From a virus: a stretch of DNA of 37,977 nucleotides. Numbering within the stretch: the stretch's first letter is position 1; each line of letters opens with the position of its first letter. Below the pieces are notes generated by a model that saw only the letters and a program-made list of their open reading frames with translations, was not told where the DNA came from and made no database searches. The stretch spans positions 1 through 37,977 of the IMG/VR virus record IMGVR_UViG_3300044825_001142; one strand, 5' to 3'. A program made the position numbers and the translations under genes. This document shows positions 1 to 7,441 of this stretch, in pieces.

Positions 1-86
1 CCTGAACGGGCACCGTCACCGATGACACACCGCCAGAAGCGGTTTGACTATTGGCGATCAGTGCAGCCATGAGGGGCGTAGAGTTA
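1..86. repeat. Terminal direct repeat, left copy
   Basis: These 86 bases are identical to the last 86 bases of the window (37892-37977). The repeat falls inside the capsid reading frame, and joining the ends restores that frame. It is therefore most simply the overlap left when a circular or circularly permuted genome is written as a line. A true short terminal repeat used in packaging cannot be excluded from one sequence. Confidence 0.9.
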
Positions 87-193
87 TAAATCTGCACGAC
101 CATCTTGGGAATGAACGCACGGCGCGTAACGTAAGTTAGTTCCGTGTATTGCTGACTCCCAGAGGCCGGGATAATTCCACCGCCAATAGGCAT
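1..193 (-). CDS. Major capsid protein, N-terminal part (continues at the right end)
   Basis: This is the first part of the capsid gene. It starts with ATG at 193, preceded on the minus strand by an AGGAG ribosome site seven bases upstream, and opens MPIGGGIIPASGSQQYTE. The frame runs off the left edge at base 1 and continues at 37891 once the duplicated 86 bases are removed. The joined protein is 333 residues. Its place after a scaffold-like gene and before small beta-rich virion proteins fits a major capsid protein. The split is an artefact of where the circle was opened, not a broken gene. Confidence 0.85.
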   Translation of the reverse strand, partial: MPIGGGIIPASGSQQYTELTYVTRRAFIPKMVVQIYNSTPLMAALIANSQTASGGVSSVTVPVQ

Positions 194-230
194 TTTGATC
201 TCCTAAAAAAAAGCCCCTAAACAGTACAAA

Positions 231-764
231 TCACAGGCCGATAGGCTTGGGATTCTTCCGTAATTCCATTAATGCAGCGTGTGCATTTTCTCTTGCTGCG
301 GCCACCGGATTCTTGAAGTACCCTTTAACGTCGAATTGCGACATAACGGGACGGGGGAATTGCGAGGGCGTTGGTGCTGCTGCCTGCTTCATCCACTGAT
401 AGTATTCTGCGGCTGTCTCATGGTTACCAATTCCTTTGTCAACCATAACTTTTTCAACCTCAGAAATCTCATCTTTGGATTGCACTAAACCTTTTTCCAG
501 CAGAGTCTGCCGACGCTCTTTCAGAGTCTCAGCTTTCTCTTTTTCACGAATCTTTGCCTCAAGGCTTTGAACTTTTTTGTTCGCTTCCTCAAGGACGCGA
601 TTGGTTTTATCCTCGATTTCTACTTCAGGAATCGGTACGTCATCGCGGATTTGTTTAACCAAACGCAGAGTCGGTGTACGGGTGGCTGGATTGTCCACCA
701 TTTGCTTTAAAAGCATAGCAAGCTCTTGTTGAGCTTCTAGCGACATTCCGTTTTCTAAAGACAT
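231..764 (-). CDS. Putative capsid scaffolding protein
   Basis: This 177-residue protein lies directly upstream of the capsid gene, where phage scaffolds usually sit. Residues about 45-110 are a highly charged Lys/Glu-rich helix with coiled-coil character (KVQSLEAKIREKEKAETLKE). The C-terminal end is basic, as in scaffolds that contact the inside of the procapsid. The start at 764 has an AAGGGG site with the recurring GGGGCTA leader seen before several genes here. It would act inside the procapsid and be lost before packaging. No signature motif proves the role; the call rests on position, length and composition. Confidence 0.65.
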   Translation of the reverse strand: MSLENGMSLEAQQELAMLLKQMVDNPATRTPTLRLVKQIRDDVPIPEVEIEDKTNRVLEEANKKVQSLEAKIREKEKAETLKERRQTLLEKGLVQSKDEISEVEKVMVDKGIGNHETAAEYYQWMKQAAAPTPSQFPRPVMSQFDVKGYFKNPVAAARENAHAALMELRKNPKPIGL

Positions 765-783
765 TTTCTAGCCCCTTTCGTCG

Positions 784-969
784 TTAGATAACTTTTTTGC
801 CGTCACCCGGCTTGCTGAGATTCATCTTGTTCTTAGGCCCAATTTTTGCAGGGGTGCTAAGACCGCCAAACTCTGCCATGCGGGGTGTGTTAACGATTTG
901 GCCGTTTTGCTGGCTGTTGTCCGTAGGACGGCGCGGAGCCAAACTACCACGTGGTTTAAAAAGTTCCAT
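784..969 (-). CDS. Small hypothetical head-region protein
   Basis: This is a 61-residue basic protein, rich in Pro, Gly, Lys and Asn, with no hydrophobic segment and little predicted order. A clear GGAG site seven bases before the ATG at 969 supports the start. It lies between a Pro/Gln-rich protein (10 bases upstream) and the scaffold-like gene, so it is expressed with the head genes. It could be a minor head or assembly factor. I do not recognise a family. Confidence 0.6.
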   Translation of the reverse strand: MELFKPRGSLAPRRPTDNSQQNGQIVNTPRMAEFGGLSTPAKIGPKNKMNLSKPGDGKKVI

Positions 970-979
970 CTAATTTCTC

Positions 980-1411
980 CTATACAGGCATTACTGGTTG
1001 TTGAGTCCCGGGTACTGGTGCTTGAGCTAAAACTTTTGCAGCAGGTGAAGCACCACCAGCCTGCGGCAATGTTGAAATCAGTTGCATAACTTCGGCGGGC
1101 ATAAGCTGTCGTGTCTCGCTTTCGCGCTCGCCAAACTGTGTAGTCAGGTCGCCAACAATTTTTGCCAGTGTGTCGCCTTCTTTTGATTCGGAGCCAAAAA
1201 CCTTTAGTGCGTCTTGCAGCATATCGAGTGCCATCATCACGCTTAGTCGAGCCTGCTCCATCTCGCCGGACTTTGGTTCCGGGGTGGACATCGGGCTTGG
1301 CATGGGGGCAGTCTGGCTAGCCTGCTCGTTTGGCGGGGGAGTTGGCTGCTCTTCAGCAGGCGTTTGTTGCTGCTGGAGCATTGAAAGCATCTCTTGGTTT
1401 GAAACAGCCAT
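980..1411 (-). CDS. Hypothetical Pro/Gln-rich protein, possible head-assembly factor
   Basis: This 143-residue protein has a disordered N-terminal third rich in Gln, Pro, Thr and Ser (LQQQQTPAEEQPTPPPNEQ). A helical middle follows (residues about 52-95, METs and Leu-rich) and the C-terminal tail is Pro/Val-rich. It is the first gene after the terminator at 1473-1505, so it probably begins the head-gene transcript. I recognise no enzymatic motif. Position suggests a head morphogenesis role. Confidence 0.6.
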   Translation of the reverse strand: MAVSNQEMLSMLQQQQTPAEEQPTPPPNEQASQTAPMPSPMSTPEPKSGEMEQARLSVMMALDMLQDALKVFGSESKEGDTLAKIVGDLTTQFGERESETRQLMPAEVMQLISTLPQAGGASPAAKVLAQAPVPGTQQPVMPV

Positions 1412-1439
1412 AGTGATTCCTGTTCCCTATGATGTGCGG

Positions 1440-1469
1440 ATTTTTGATTGAAATAGACTATGGTGTCAA
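1440..1469 (-). promoter_or_regulatory. Candidate sigma70-type promoter for the head genes
   Basis: On the minus strand a perfect TTGACA (1469-1464) is followed after 18 bases by AAAAAT (1445-1440), a weak -10 match. It lies just downstream of a strong terminator and about 30 bases before the ATG at 1411, where a new promoter would be expected. The -35 match is exact. The -10 is poor, so confidence is moderate. Confidence 0.45.
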
Positions 1470-1472
1470 CAC

Positions 1473-1505
1473 AAAAAAAGTGGGGTAGTGAAAATTCCCC
1501 ACTTT
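1473..1505 (-). terminator. Rho-independent terminator after the packaging/portal genes
   Basis: On the minus strand AAAGTGGGG and CCCCACTTT form a perfect 9-bp stem (bases 1497-1505 with 1477-1485) around an 11-base loop. Seven T residues follow (complement of 1473-1479). It directly follows the stop codon of the 57-residue gene at 1507. Confidence 0.88.
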
Positions 1506-1506
1506 G

Positions 1507-1680
1507 TTAGCGTTTGGTTGATCGCCCGTAGCTCATTTTGTTGATCAATCCACGCTGCGCTTGGCGCACATAACCAATCTTTCCCATGCCTCGATCCTCA
1601 GATTTCATCTGGGCTTCGGTCATTCTGGGCTGATCGCCAGTGCGTAGGTTACCTTCAGGTGTATTAGGCAGGGCCGCCAT
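1507..1680 (-). CDS. Small hypothetical basic protein after the portal gene
   Basis: This 57-residue protein overlaps the end of the portal gene by 17 bases. It starts at the ATG at 1680 with GGGAG seven bases upstream. The C-terminal half is basic and Gly/Arg-rich, ending in MSYGRSTKR. It is the last gene before the terminator at 1473-1505. Similar short basic proteins are, in my recollection, common beside portal genes in environmental phages, but I know no function. Confidence 0.7.
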   Translation of the reverse strand: MAALPNTPEGNLRTGDQPRMTEAQMKSEDRGMGKIGYVRQAQRGLINKMSYGRSTKR

Positions 1681-3310
1681 CAATTTCTCCCGGTTGAGCT
1701 GCTACAGGTGCCGCGCCTTGAGGAATTTCAGGGCTGGACGGCGTTTGCGGAATAGTTTGAACCGATTTTTTCAAGTCTTCAAGCAATAGCTGCTTCATCG
1801 GTGGGTCGAGCATCTCGATTAGACGCTCTTTGCCGATAGTTCCAGCTTGGTAGAGGCTAAACGCTAGCTCACGCATGTCTTCCATGAAGATCGGACTATT
1901 GCTGTGAGCATCGACTTTTACCGTGAAGTCTTCGGTAAACTGTGAAGCAATAAACTTATTTCCATCATCATCGGTATATACAGTGTCGTCATATACCATC
2001 ATCATCTTTAAATACAGTGTTGCGAGCTTTTCAAGCGCACTTTCGATGACTAAAGCACGTTTTTTGGCCCGTGATGAGCCGAGTCGAGCCAGTTGCGAGG
2101 CATGTCCAGCGCTACGAACACCACTTTCACCCCGGCCTTGCAGAACGGAAACGATACCGGAAGCCTCCGCAAACATGGCATCAATCTCAGCAATCTCACG
2201 GAATATGTCGTTTGGAATGTCAGGCATAAACTGCTCGACCTTGGCATTGGGCATATCGGTAGCTAAAAGACCGGCGGCTCTTTGCAAGGCAAAGTTTTTC
2301 TCGTCCAAAATGCCGCTAAAGCCCATTAAAGCGGTAGGCGGCTTGACCTGTTTGTCCAAAAGCTCAAGGATTTGGTTAGTTCGCTTGTTCCGCATGTCTT
2401 GCAAGAAGATCAAGCGCTGCACTTCTGACTGACCCCAGTAGTAGTCGTACTGCGGGTTGGGAGATACCTGCACAAACGGCATCTCGCCCTGTAAGAACAT
2501 AGACTTGCTGGCGCGGTCATAGATCACCACCCCCGGGTCAGCGATAGTCACGCACATGTAGTCATCGTCTTCGTCGCTATAGACCCAAAGCTCAGTCATT
2601 TTGACTGTCTCTTCAGCAACCATAGGCACGTAACGGTTCATGCCGGTCAAATTAAGATTGATGTTGCCGTAGATTGTGGGATTGGTAGCAGAAGTGATAA
2701 CTCTGTCGATTCCCTGCGCCTCTTTGCGAGTTTCTTGCTCAGAAAACGTAATTCTTTGGATTAGTTCGTCGCGCCGTGGGTGCGAATACAGCCGAGAGTA
2801 CAGTTCGCTCTTGGTCATGTAATACGTCTGGATAAGCGCTTCTTGCCGATCTGTATATGGCGTGTCTTCGCGCAAAACACCTATAGCAGAAGGCTCAACC
2901 ATGTATGGATGTATGCCTTTTCGCCATATTGGTTTGACAAAAGTGCTGTTGTAGCAAAACGCCCAGTTAAGCGCTTGGCCAAAAACCTGATCTGCGTTGC
3001 TGTTAAGCCAGTAGTCATAGAGCCCTTTGGTCAGTGACGGCACCATTTTGTGAAAGGCTGCAGGCTGACTAGCACCTATGTTGATCGAAAAGCGAGTTGA
3101 ATCAGCCGCATACATGAAGGCTGATAGCTGGTCGATGTGCGGGTAAATCTTGTTGTATAGCGCCGGAGCCTCTTCGGGGCCGGAACCAAACAAATAATAG
3201 GATCGTAGCGAGTCGTATTCAGTGCGTCTGTTTTCCACCGACACCATGCACTTGTTCATAATGTCGAGGTAGAACATTTCGCGTTCTACTGGATCGGTAG
3301 GTATTCTCAT
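1664..3310 (-). CDS. Portal protein
   Basis: This 548-residue protein would form the dodecameric ring at the capsid vertex through which DNA enters and leaves. The call rests on length, on its place in the terminase - portal - scaffold - capsid order, and on portal-like sequence features. The N-terminal region is rich in aromatic residues. A long central segment around QSEVQRLIFLQDMRNKRTNQ is followed by a helical domain, and the C-terminal tail is Pro/Ala-rich. It overlaps the upstream zinc-ribbon gene by 4 bases (ATGA). Size and neighbours fit a short-tailed phage portal. Confidence 0.88.
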   Translation of the reverse strand: MRIPTDPVEREMFYLDIMNKCMVSVENRRTEYDSLRSYYLFGSGPEEAPALYNKIYPHIDQLSAFMYAADSTRFSINIGASQPAAFHKMVPSLTKGLYDYWLNSNADQVFGQALNWAFCYNSTFVKPIWRKGIHPYMVEPSAIGVLREDTPYTDRQEALIQTYYMTKSELYSRLYSHPRRDELIQRITFSEQETRKEAQGIDRVITSATNPTIYGNINLNLTGMNRYVPMVAEETVKMTELWVYSDEDDDYMCVTIADPGVVIYDRASKSMFLQGEMPFVQVSPNPQYDYYWGQSEVQRLIFLQDMRNKRTNQILELLDKQVKPPTALMGFSGILDEKNFALQRAAGLLATDMPNAKVEQFMPDIPNDIFREIAEIDAMFAEASGIVSVLQGRGESGVRSAGHASQLARLGSSRAKKRALVIESALEKLATLYLKMMMVYDDTVYTDDDGNKFIASQFTEDFTVKVDAHSNSPIFMEDMRELAFSLYQAGTIGKERLIEMLDPPMKQLLLEDLKKSVQTIPQTPSSPEIPQGAAPVAAQPGEIDGGPA

Positions 3311-3720
3311 TTGTCAATCTTTAGGTTTTGATGGTCGGCAACGTAGCTGCCGATTTTTGGCCCCGTGAGTCTTGATTCGCCTTTGACGGCTTGGATACCA
3401 CTGACTTGCTCGCCAGCTACTGAACGCAGATTAAAGCCAGACAAGTCGCCGGGGCTACCCCAGCGCGGAGCAAAGGGATTGTTCTGTTTGGCAAACCTTG
3501 GCGGTTGTGCCTCCCCGTCCTTCACTGACTTTACGTCGCTCATGTTGAAATCCAGTGCAAGTTGTTTCAGGGTTTTGTCGCTGCCCTTAGTGCGATCACT
3601 GGTCACACCCACAGGCTGCAAGAAAACCACCTGTACGTCTGTGCATCCGTGAGGACACACAGGCTCTTTGGCTTCAAAATATCCATGTGCCGGACACTTG
3701 TAGTCATTAAGTACGCCCAT
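3307..3720 (-). CDS. Zinc-ribbon protein of unknown role next to portal
   Basis: This is a 137-residue protein. Its N-terminus carries a short metal-binding knuckle: C9-x2-H12, then C22-P-H24-G-C26, spaced as in rubredoxin-like zinc ribbons. The remainder is polar, Gly/Ser/Lys-rich and probably extended. The start at 3720 has the AAAGGGGCTAGT leader. It lies between an HTH-like protein and the portal with overlap or near-overlap on both sides. A minor head protein or DNA-contacting packaging accessory is possible; the metal site is visible but the role is not. Confidence 0.65.
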   Translation of the reverse strand: MGVLNDYKCPAHGYFEAKEPVCPHGCTDVQVVFLQPVGVTSDRTKGSDKTLKQLALDFNMSDVKSVKDGEAQPPRFAKQNNPFAPRWGSPGDLSGFNLRSVAGEQVSGIQAVKGESRLTGPKIGSYVADHQNLKIDK

Positions 3721-3721
3721 A

Positions 3722-4120
3722 CTAGCCCCTTTTCTTTGCTAAGTCATCAAGTCGTGGTTTAGAAAAATCGTATTTGTTGGCTAGCCCTACCTGCAGCTTG
3801 AAACCATCGCTGCTTGCTGTCAGGCCAACCGAGCGCCGCATTACCGGCTTGGCTTTTTGGTGATAACCAATAAATTTCTTGCCCAGAATGTCCATCCTTG
3901 GGCCTGCCTCTCCGCGCTCTAAAGCCATCAGCGCCTTGGATAGCTTTCGCTGGGTGAGTTCGGTAAAGGTGTCGGATTGATTGCGGGTGACAGACTCCAT
4001 GTGCCGGTAGTCGATGGAGGCAAAGTCGGCAAACATCTTCATGGTGAACCCACGCTTGCGGTTTGACCGCATGGTGGCCAGCCGCCGCATGATCTCGACT
4101 TTGCTAAGTACCGTATCCAT
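3722..4120 (-). CDS. Hypothetical protein with possible HTH fold, downstream of terminase
   Basis: This 132-residue basic protein starts two bases after the large terminase ends. Residues about 24-70 (TMKMFADFASIDYRHME onward, then TQRKLSKALMALERGE) have the helix pattern of a lambda-repressor-like helix-turn-helix. The C-terminal half is Lys/Arg-rich. A DNA-binding role in packaging (a small-terminase analogue on the unusual side of TerL) or in regulation is possible. I see no diagnostic motif. Confidence 0.55.
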   Translation of the reverse strand: MDTVLSKVEIMRRLATMRSNRKRGFTMKMFADFASIDYRHMESVTRNQSDTFTELTQRKLSKALMALERGEAGPRMDILGKKFIGYHQKAKPVMRRSVGLTASSDGFKLQVGLANKYDFSKPRLDDLAKKRG

Positions 4121-4122
4121 AC

Positions 4123-5883
4123 CTAAAACCCGAGCGCCTTAAGGTAGTTTCCCACCTGTCGCTGTACTTGAGCAGCTTCGGGGTTGACGCCGGATTGGTC
4201 TTGCGCCTCCTTTTGGACACGGGTGACTCTTTCGGCAAGGAGTCTTGGCTGGAGTTGTTCGGCAAAGGCTGCACAGGCCAAGGCTGAAGCAATAACGCGA
4301 TCATCTTTCCCCCTCCCATACGCTGCGATAGTTCCTTGGTCACGTACTATACCTTTCATCTCATCTAACAGGTCTACACTTTTTACAGTCAACATACCGC
4401 GCTCAAAGTAGTCTTTGAAGTAATTGAGCATCCGTTCTTTGCTCGAATGGGTGGTCACCCAGCCGATGCTATTGGATATGCCGCCCATCGAGTCGTTTCG
4501 CCGCCAAAGGTAGTGCTGCATGTTGGCCAAAACGCTGTAGAGATTGCGGGCCTCTTGGCCTCCCATGCTGGTAGCCTGCCTTTTCAGGTTACGCATCTCG
4601 TTAATGACCGCCTGACCGGGGCCGTTGACTTCGAGGTTTAGCGTCGAATTGGTGTACGCCCCGGCTAGGTAGCAAATCACCCATGCAAACTGGTAAGTAT
4701 TAATTTCTGCAGTGCAAAATTCTGCCACCTGATCTAGCCCATCGGCATAGCAGCGGTAGACCTGCACACAAAAACGGTCTGCCCAATCAGATGAGCCGTA
4801 GGCTGGGTCAGCACCAATGACGTAGTAGGCAGCAGGCACTGGCTCTTCCCAGATGGTGAGCGTAGCCAAGCGAGCAGAGCTTTGGATTAGCTCCGTGTCT
4901 TGGAAGTTGGCACCCATAGAAAAGCGGTAATAGCTTGCGTCTATCCGCTTTGCTTCTTTCATAGCGTCTGTGCATCGAGCAGTAGAAAAGAAGCTGGAGC
5001 CCGTCATCACAAAGGCGTAGTCCTCTGTGGGCGGGAACTCTTGGTACATCAGACCTTCGTCTTTTAGCCCTTCGTGCAGTTTCCATCGCCACCACGCCAT
5101 CTGCCTGCTGTTGATGTCGTAGTTGTAGATTTTCTTAATCTCGCGTGTCCACTCTTTTTCCTCTGCCGAGAGCTTTCCGTCCCAATATATTTTATATATG
5201 TCAGAAGCTGGGTCAGCAGAGTAAAGTTGGTTGCGCCACCAGCCACAAAAAATGGCCTTTTGGGTTCTAGCCCGTTTGGCCGTAGTCCACATGTCGTGGA
5301 ACATGTTGAACCCCCGGGCTGTACTTTCGAACATGTAGTAGCGCAGCGGGTTAGTTTCAGCCAGTGAGGCAAGTAAGGAGGCTAGCCCTTCTTCGTCACC
5401 CCATGAACTTGTCTCCGTGCCGTGCAAAAAGGTAATACCTTTGCCTCGACCAAGGGAGCCTTTGGCCCTAAGTCCCGCCACTTGGTAGAACATTCGTGAC
5501 CTGTTTTTGAGCACCATTTGGTTCCGGTTATGGGACATGAGAGGAATCTTGTATTCCTTTGGGAGCCCGTCCATATACATTTGAAGGGTAGATCGAAACT
5601 GCTCACGGTTTTCCTCCGTGTCGGTAGTTAGCGTTCCCTGCATACCGGGGTTTAAAAAGTGCCAGTACAAGTCCATCGCTAGGCTGATAGTGGTAATCCC
5701 TAGCTGACGGCCTTTGAGCACGATAAAGAAATGGATGTCGTCCTTTAGGCCCTTGGCCACCTCATCCATCACATAGGTCTGGGTGCCCAGCAGGGTTTCA
5801 CCCAAAGTAATCATGCCGCGCTCTTTGGACTCAATCCGCAGGTAGCGGCAAAACTGGTAAAACTTATTGGTGTCGAAATTCAT
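4123..5883 (-). CDS. terL: Terminase large subunit
   Basis: This 586-residue packaging motor combines an N-terminal ATPase with a C-terminal RNase H-like nuclease. The Walker A-type loop is KGRQLGITT (57-65). The Walker B and catalytic region is ITFLHGTETSSWGDEE (150-165), and FESTARGF (185-192) is a typical coupling motif. The nuclease acids are visible as IGADPAYG (D359), LNLEVNG (E418) and GKDDRVIA (D527/D528). Length is normal. It would dock on the portal and cut concatemers or circles. It overlaps the upstream methyltransferase by ATGA. A clear small terminase is not seen. Confidence 0.95.
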   Translation of the reverse strand: MNFDTNKFYQFCRYLRIESKERGMITLGETLLGTQTYVMDEVAKGLKDDIHFFIVLKGRQLGITTISLAMDLYWHFLNPGMQGTLTTDTEENREQFRSTLQMYMDGLPKEYKIPLMSHNRNQMVLKNRSRMFYQVAGLRAKGSLGRGKGITFLHGTETSSWGDEEGLASLLASLAETNPLRYYMFESTARGFNMFHDMWTTAKRARTQKAIFCGWWRNQLYSADPASDIYKIYWDGKLSAEEKEWTREIKKIYNYDINSRQMAWWRWKLHEGLKDEGLMYQEFPPTEDYAFVMTGSSFFSTARCTDAMKEAKRIDASYYRFSMGANFQDTELIQSSARLATLTIWEEPVPAAYYVIGADPAYGSSDWADRFCVQVYRCYADGLDQVAEFCTAEINTYQFAWVICYLAGAYTNSTLNLEVNGPGQAVINEMRNLKRQATSMGGQEARNLYSVLANMQHYLWRRNDSMGGISNSIGWVTTHSSKERMLNYFKDYFERGMLTVKSVDLLDEMKGIVRDQGTIAAYGRGKDDRVIASALACAAFAEQLQPRLLAERVTRVQKEAQDQSGVNPEAAQVQRQVGNYLKALGF

Positions 5884-6446
5884 TTGCGGGCAAGCACCGT
5901 AAGCCCGTGGCAGTTACGGTAGCGCACCAGTAGCCGCCACTCGTCCTTATGGTCGGCTAAGAACTCTTGTATGGCTGGCCACAGACCTTTGTCCGGGGAG
6001 CCATCATCAGTCTCATTTTTCATCCCCCAAGGGGCATCGGTGTCGTGGCAGACAATGTATTTTTTGGCTTTGTTGTTATGTAGCTCAAGCTCAGTCTTTA
6101 GCTGCCCATAGGTGTGCAGGGTGTCGATAAAGAGCAGGTCACACTCAGGCAAGTCAATGTAGCGGCTATCGGCTAAGTGAAACTCAATGGCAATCTTTGC
6201 CTCTTTGCAGAGCTTTTCTAGCTCCTCGTTTTGGCAAGGATGGATGTCTACGTAGACCATCCACTTCTCATGGGCGTTAGACTTTTCTAAGCCAGCAGCC
6301 AAGGCGTAGGCAGAGCAGCCGCCTCTAACCCCTAACTCGACCACAGACTCGCACTCAGCCGCTAACTCCCGCAGGGTTGGAAAGTGCTCCCACATGTCGG
6401 TGCATAGCGGCGCTATTTTAGGAAGGATGCTGTTTAATTTGCTCAA
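5880..6446 (-). CDS. SAM-dependent methyltransferase-like protein
   Basis: This 188-residue Rossmann-type protein has SAM motif I as VVELGVRGGCSA (35-46), an acidic strand end in VYVDIHP (64-70), and FIDTLHTYGQLKTEL (106-120). A HDTDAPW segment follows. The ID-x-LH-x-Y pattern resembles the Methyltransf_24 group and cephalosporin hydroxylase-like O-methyltransferases more than DNA methylases, and no (D/N)PPY motif is present. It overlaps terL by 4 bases and the upstream gene by 29 bases. The substrate is unknown; a sugar or small molecule is plausible given the two glycosyltransferase-like proteins elsewhere. Confidence 0.75.
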   Translation of the reverse strand: MSKLNSILPKIAPLCTDMWEHFPTLRELAAECESVVELGVRGGCSAYALAAGLEKSNAHEKWMVYVDIHPCQNEELEKLCKEAKIAIEFHLADSRYIDLPECDLLFIDTLHTYGQLKTELELHNNKAKKYIVCHDTDAPWGMKNETDDGSPDKGLWPAIQEFLADHKDEWRLLVRYRNCHGLTVLARK

Positions 6447-6648
6447 TTTTCAAATACTCCTGTCCCCACGGGTGCTGGGACATTAACTTGTAGGTTTCGG
6501 CATGTACCCCAGAGTAGGTGCCACCCTTAGCCATCTCTTCCCTGTGAGACTTTAGCGAGCGAATGAAATACTCCTTGCCGACATTCTGAGCTTGCTTTAG
6601 CCAAGTCTCAGCAGTTTTCTTAACATCTACCGCCCCCCGCACAGACAT
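6418..6648 (-). CDS. Small hypothetical protein upstream of methyltransferase and terL
   Basis: This is a 76-residue, helical, basic protein (KKTAETWLKQAQNVGKEYF). It starts at 6648 by a TAATG overlap with the upstream gene and overlaps the methyltransferase gene by 29 bases. It is small, helical and two genes ahead of TerL, so a reduced small terminase is conceivable. I see no HTH signature, so it is left as hypothetical. Confidence 0.6.
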   Translation of the reverse strand: MSVRGAVDVKKTAETWLKQAQNVGKEYFIRSLKSHREEMAKGGTYSGVHAETYKLMSQHPWGQEYLKIEQIKQHPS

Positions 6649-6896
6649 TAGGATCGTCCTCTAGCCCTGATTGCTTCTGCGTATTGACTGCCACAATAAA
6701 CGTCATCATCAGGCACTTCTTCAAACATTTTGGCGCATGCCTCACGCTCATCTTTAACCGCCTGCTCCACTAACCGATTAGCCTCGGTATGCACCCGCAT
6801 GAGTTCGGCAAAGAGTTCGGCATGGCTCATCTTGTAGACACGGGCTATGTAGTCATGCCTAGCCTGATCTGGGGCTACTTGGGTTGGCGCTGTCAT
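6648..6896 (-). CDS. Small hypothetical protein with REACAK-type helix
   Basis: This 82-residue protein has a long amphipathic helix at residues about 15-60, then a short tail. The segment KDEREACAKMFEE is a pattern I have seen repeatedly in small uncharacterised phage proteins. It starts by ATGA overlap with a 31-residue membrane peptide and ends by TAATG overlap with the next gene, so it is translated as part of the coupled leader operon. Function unknown. Confidence 0.65.
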   Translation of the reverse strand: MTAPTQVAPDQARHDYIARVYKMSHAELFAELMRVHTEANRLVEQAVKDEREACAKMFEEVPDDDVYCGSQYAEAIRARGRS

Positions 6897-6988
6897 TCGT
6901 CAAAAAACCACAAAAGGAGCAGCATGCCCAAGGCAGGGCCGGTAAATAAACCCACCACAACCAAAAGCGTCACAAGGATTGCTTCCAT
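6893..6988 (-). CDS. 31-residue single-pass membrane micropeptide
   Basis: This very short frame opens with MEAILVTLLVVVGLF and ends LLLLWFFDE. It is almost entirely one hydrophobic helix with an acidic C-terminus. It is coupled on both sides: TGATG with the preceding 23-residue peptide and ATGA with the next gene. Its reality rests on this unbroken chain of overlapping starts and stops rather than on homology. Possible roles include a holin-like or lysis-inhibition peptide, or a modulator of a host membrane protein. Confidence 0.55.
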   Translation of the reverse strand: MEAILVTLLVVVGLFTGPALGMLLLLWFFDE

Positions 6989-7059
6989 CAGAACACCCAC
7001 GTAAAAAGGTTGGCCAAAAGGAATATGGCAATCACTACCGCAATCCAAAGGTAGTCCAT
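6988..7059 (-). CDS. 23-residue single-pass membrane micropeptide
   Basis: The frame MDYLWIAVVIAIFLLANLF ends four residues later (TWVF). It is one transmembrane helix with no soluble domain. Its start overlaps the stop of the 54-residue gene (TGATG) and its stop overlaps the start of the 31-residue peptide (TGATG). Two adjacent membrane micropeptides in an overlapping chain is more than expected by chance, but homology would be needed for certainty. Confidence 0.5.
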   Translation of the reverse strand: MDYLWIAVVIAIFLLANLFTWVF

Positions 7060-7223
7060 CACTCTTCCTCTACCTGCACATCCCGCCACTCGCCACGGAT
7101 CATCTGCACAGGCCCCATCCTGACATTCATGGCATTACTCCACCATTGCTGGAGCACCTTCTCCTTACCCCTTTTAACCCAACGCAGTTGGGCAGTAGGC
7201 TCCATCTGGTCGGTGACACTCAT
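7059..7223 (-). CDS. Small hypothetical protein, 54 residues
   Basis: It starts at 7223 by an ATGA overlap with the upstream 73-residue gene and ends by TGATG overlap with a membrane micropeptide. The sequence is Trp/Met/Gln-rich (LQQWWSNAMNVRMGPVQMIR) with an acidic end (VEEE). There is no recognised domain. Coupling on both sides supports translation. Confidence 0.6.
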   Translation of the reverse strand: MSVTDQMEPTAQLRWVKRGKEKVLQQWWSNAMNVRMGPVQMIRGEWRDVQVEEE

Positions 7224-7441
7224 GCCACCCTCCAGACCCTAACTCCCTCTCCTTCTTTCCTGCAGACAAATTTCCTAGAGAACCTTTTGCCCTGACGACG
7301 GTTGCAATTACAAAGGGTAGACATGGGCGTATTTGCCACCCAAAAGCTCTCTCCCACTTGTAGCTGCTCATAGGGGTAGTTGTGGCGCTTAATAGGTGCC
7401 GGTATAGGCACATCTTTATCTATCTCATACATCTGTTGCAT
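7220..7441 (-). CDS. Conserved small phage protein, first gene of the late block
   Basis: This 73-residue protein has an excellent AAGGAGG site before the ATG at 7441. It has the pattern YPYEQLQVGESF, then a basic cluster (RRQGKRFSRKFVCRKE), then GVRVWRVA at the end. I recognise this arrangement from a small uncharacterised family in many phages that looks like a compact nucleic-acid-binding or regulatory fold. As the first gene after the divergent control region it may be a late regulator. Function is not established. Confidence 0.75.
   Translation of the reverse strand: MQQMYEIDKDVPIPAPIKRHNYPYEQLQVGESFWVANTPMSTLCNCNRRQGKRFSRKFVCRKEGEGVRVWRVA

Noticed and set aside
1-86. End repeat as phage attachment site or transposon repeat
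   Set aside because: There is no integrase or transposase, and the repeat is within the capsid frame and restores it when joined, so assembly overlap of a circular genome is the simpler explanation.
1923-2432. Antisense frame of 169 codons opposite the portal gene
   Set aside because: No ribosome site, no recognisable domain and no neighbours on that strand. It is a by-product of the portal codons.
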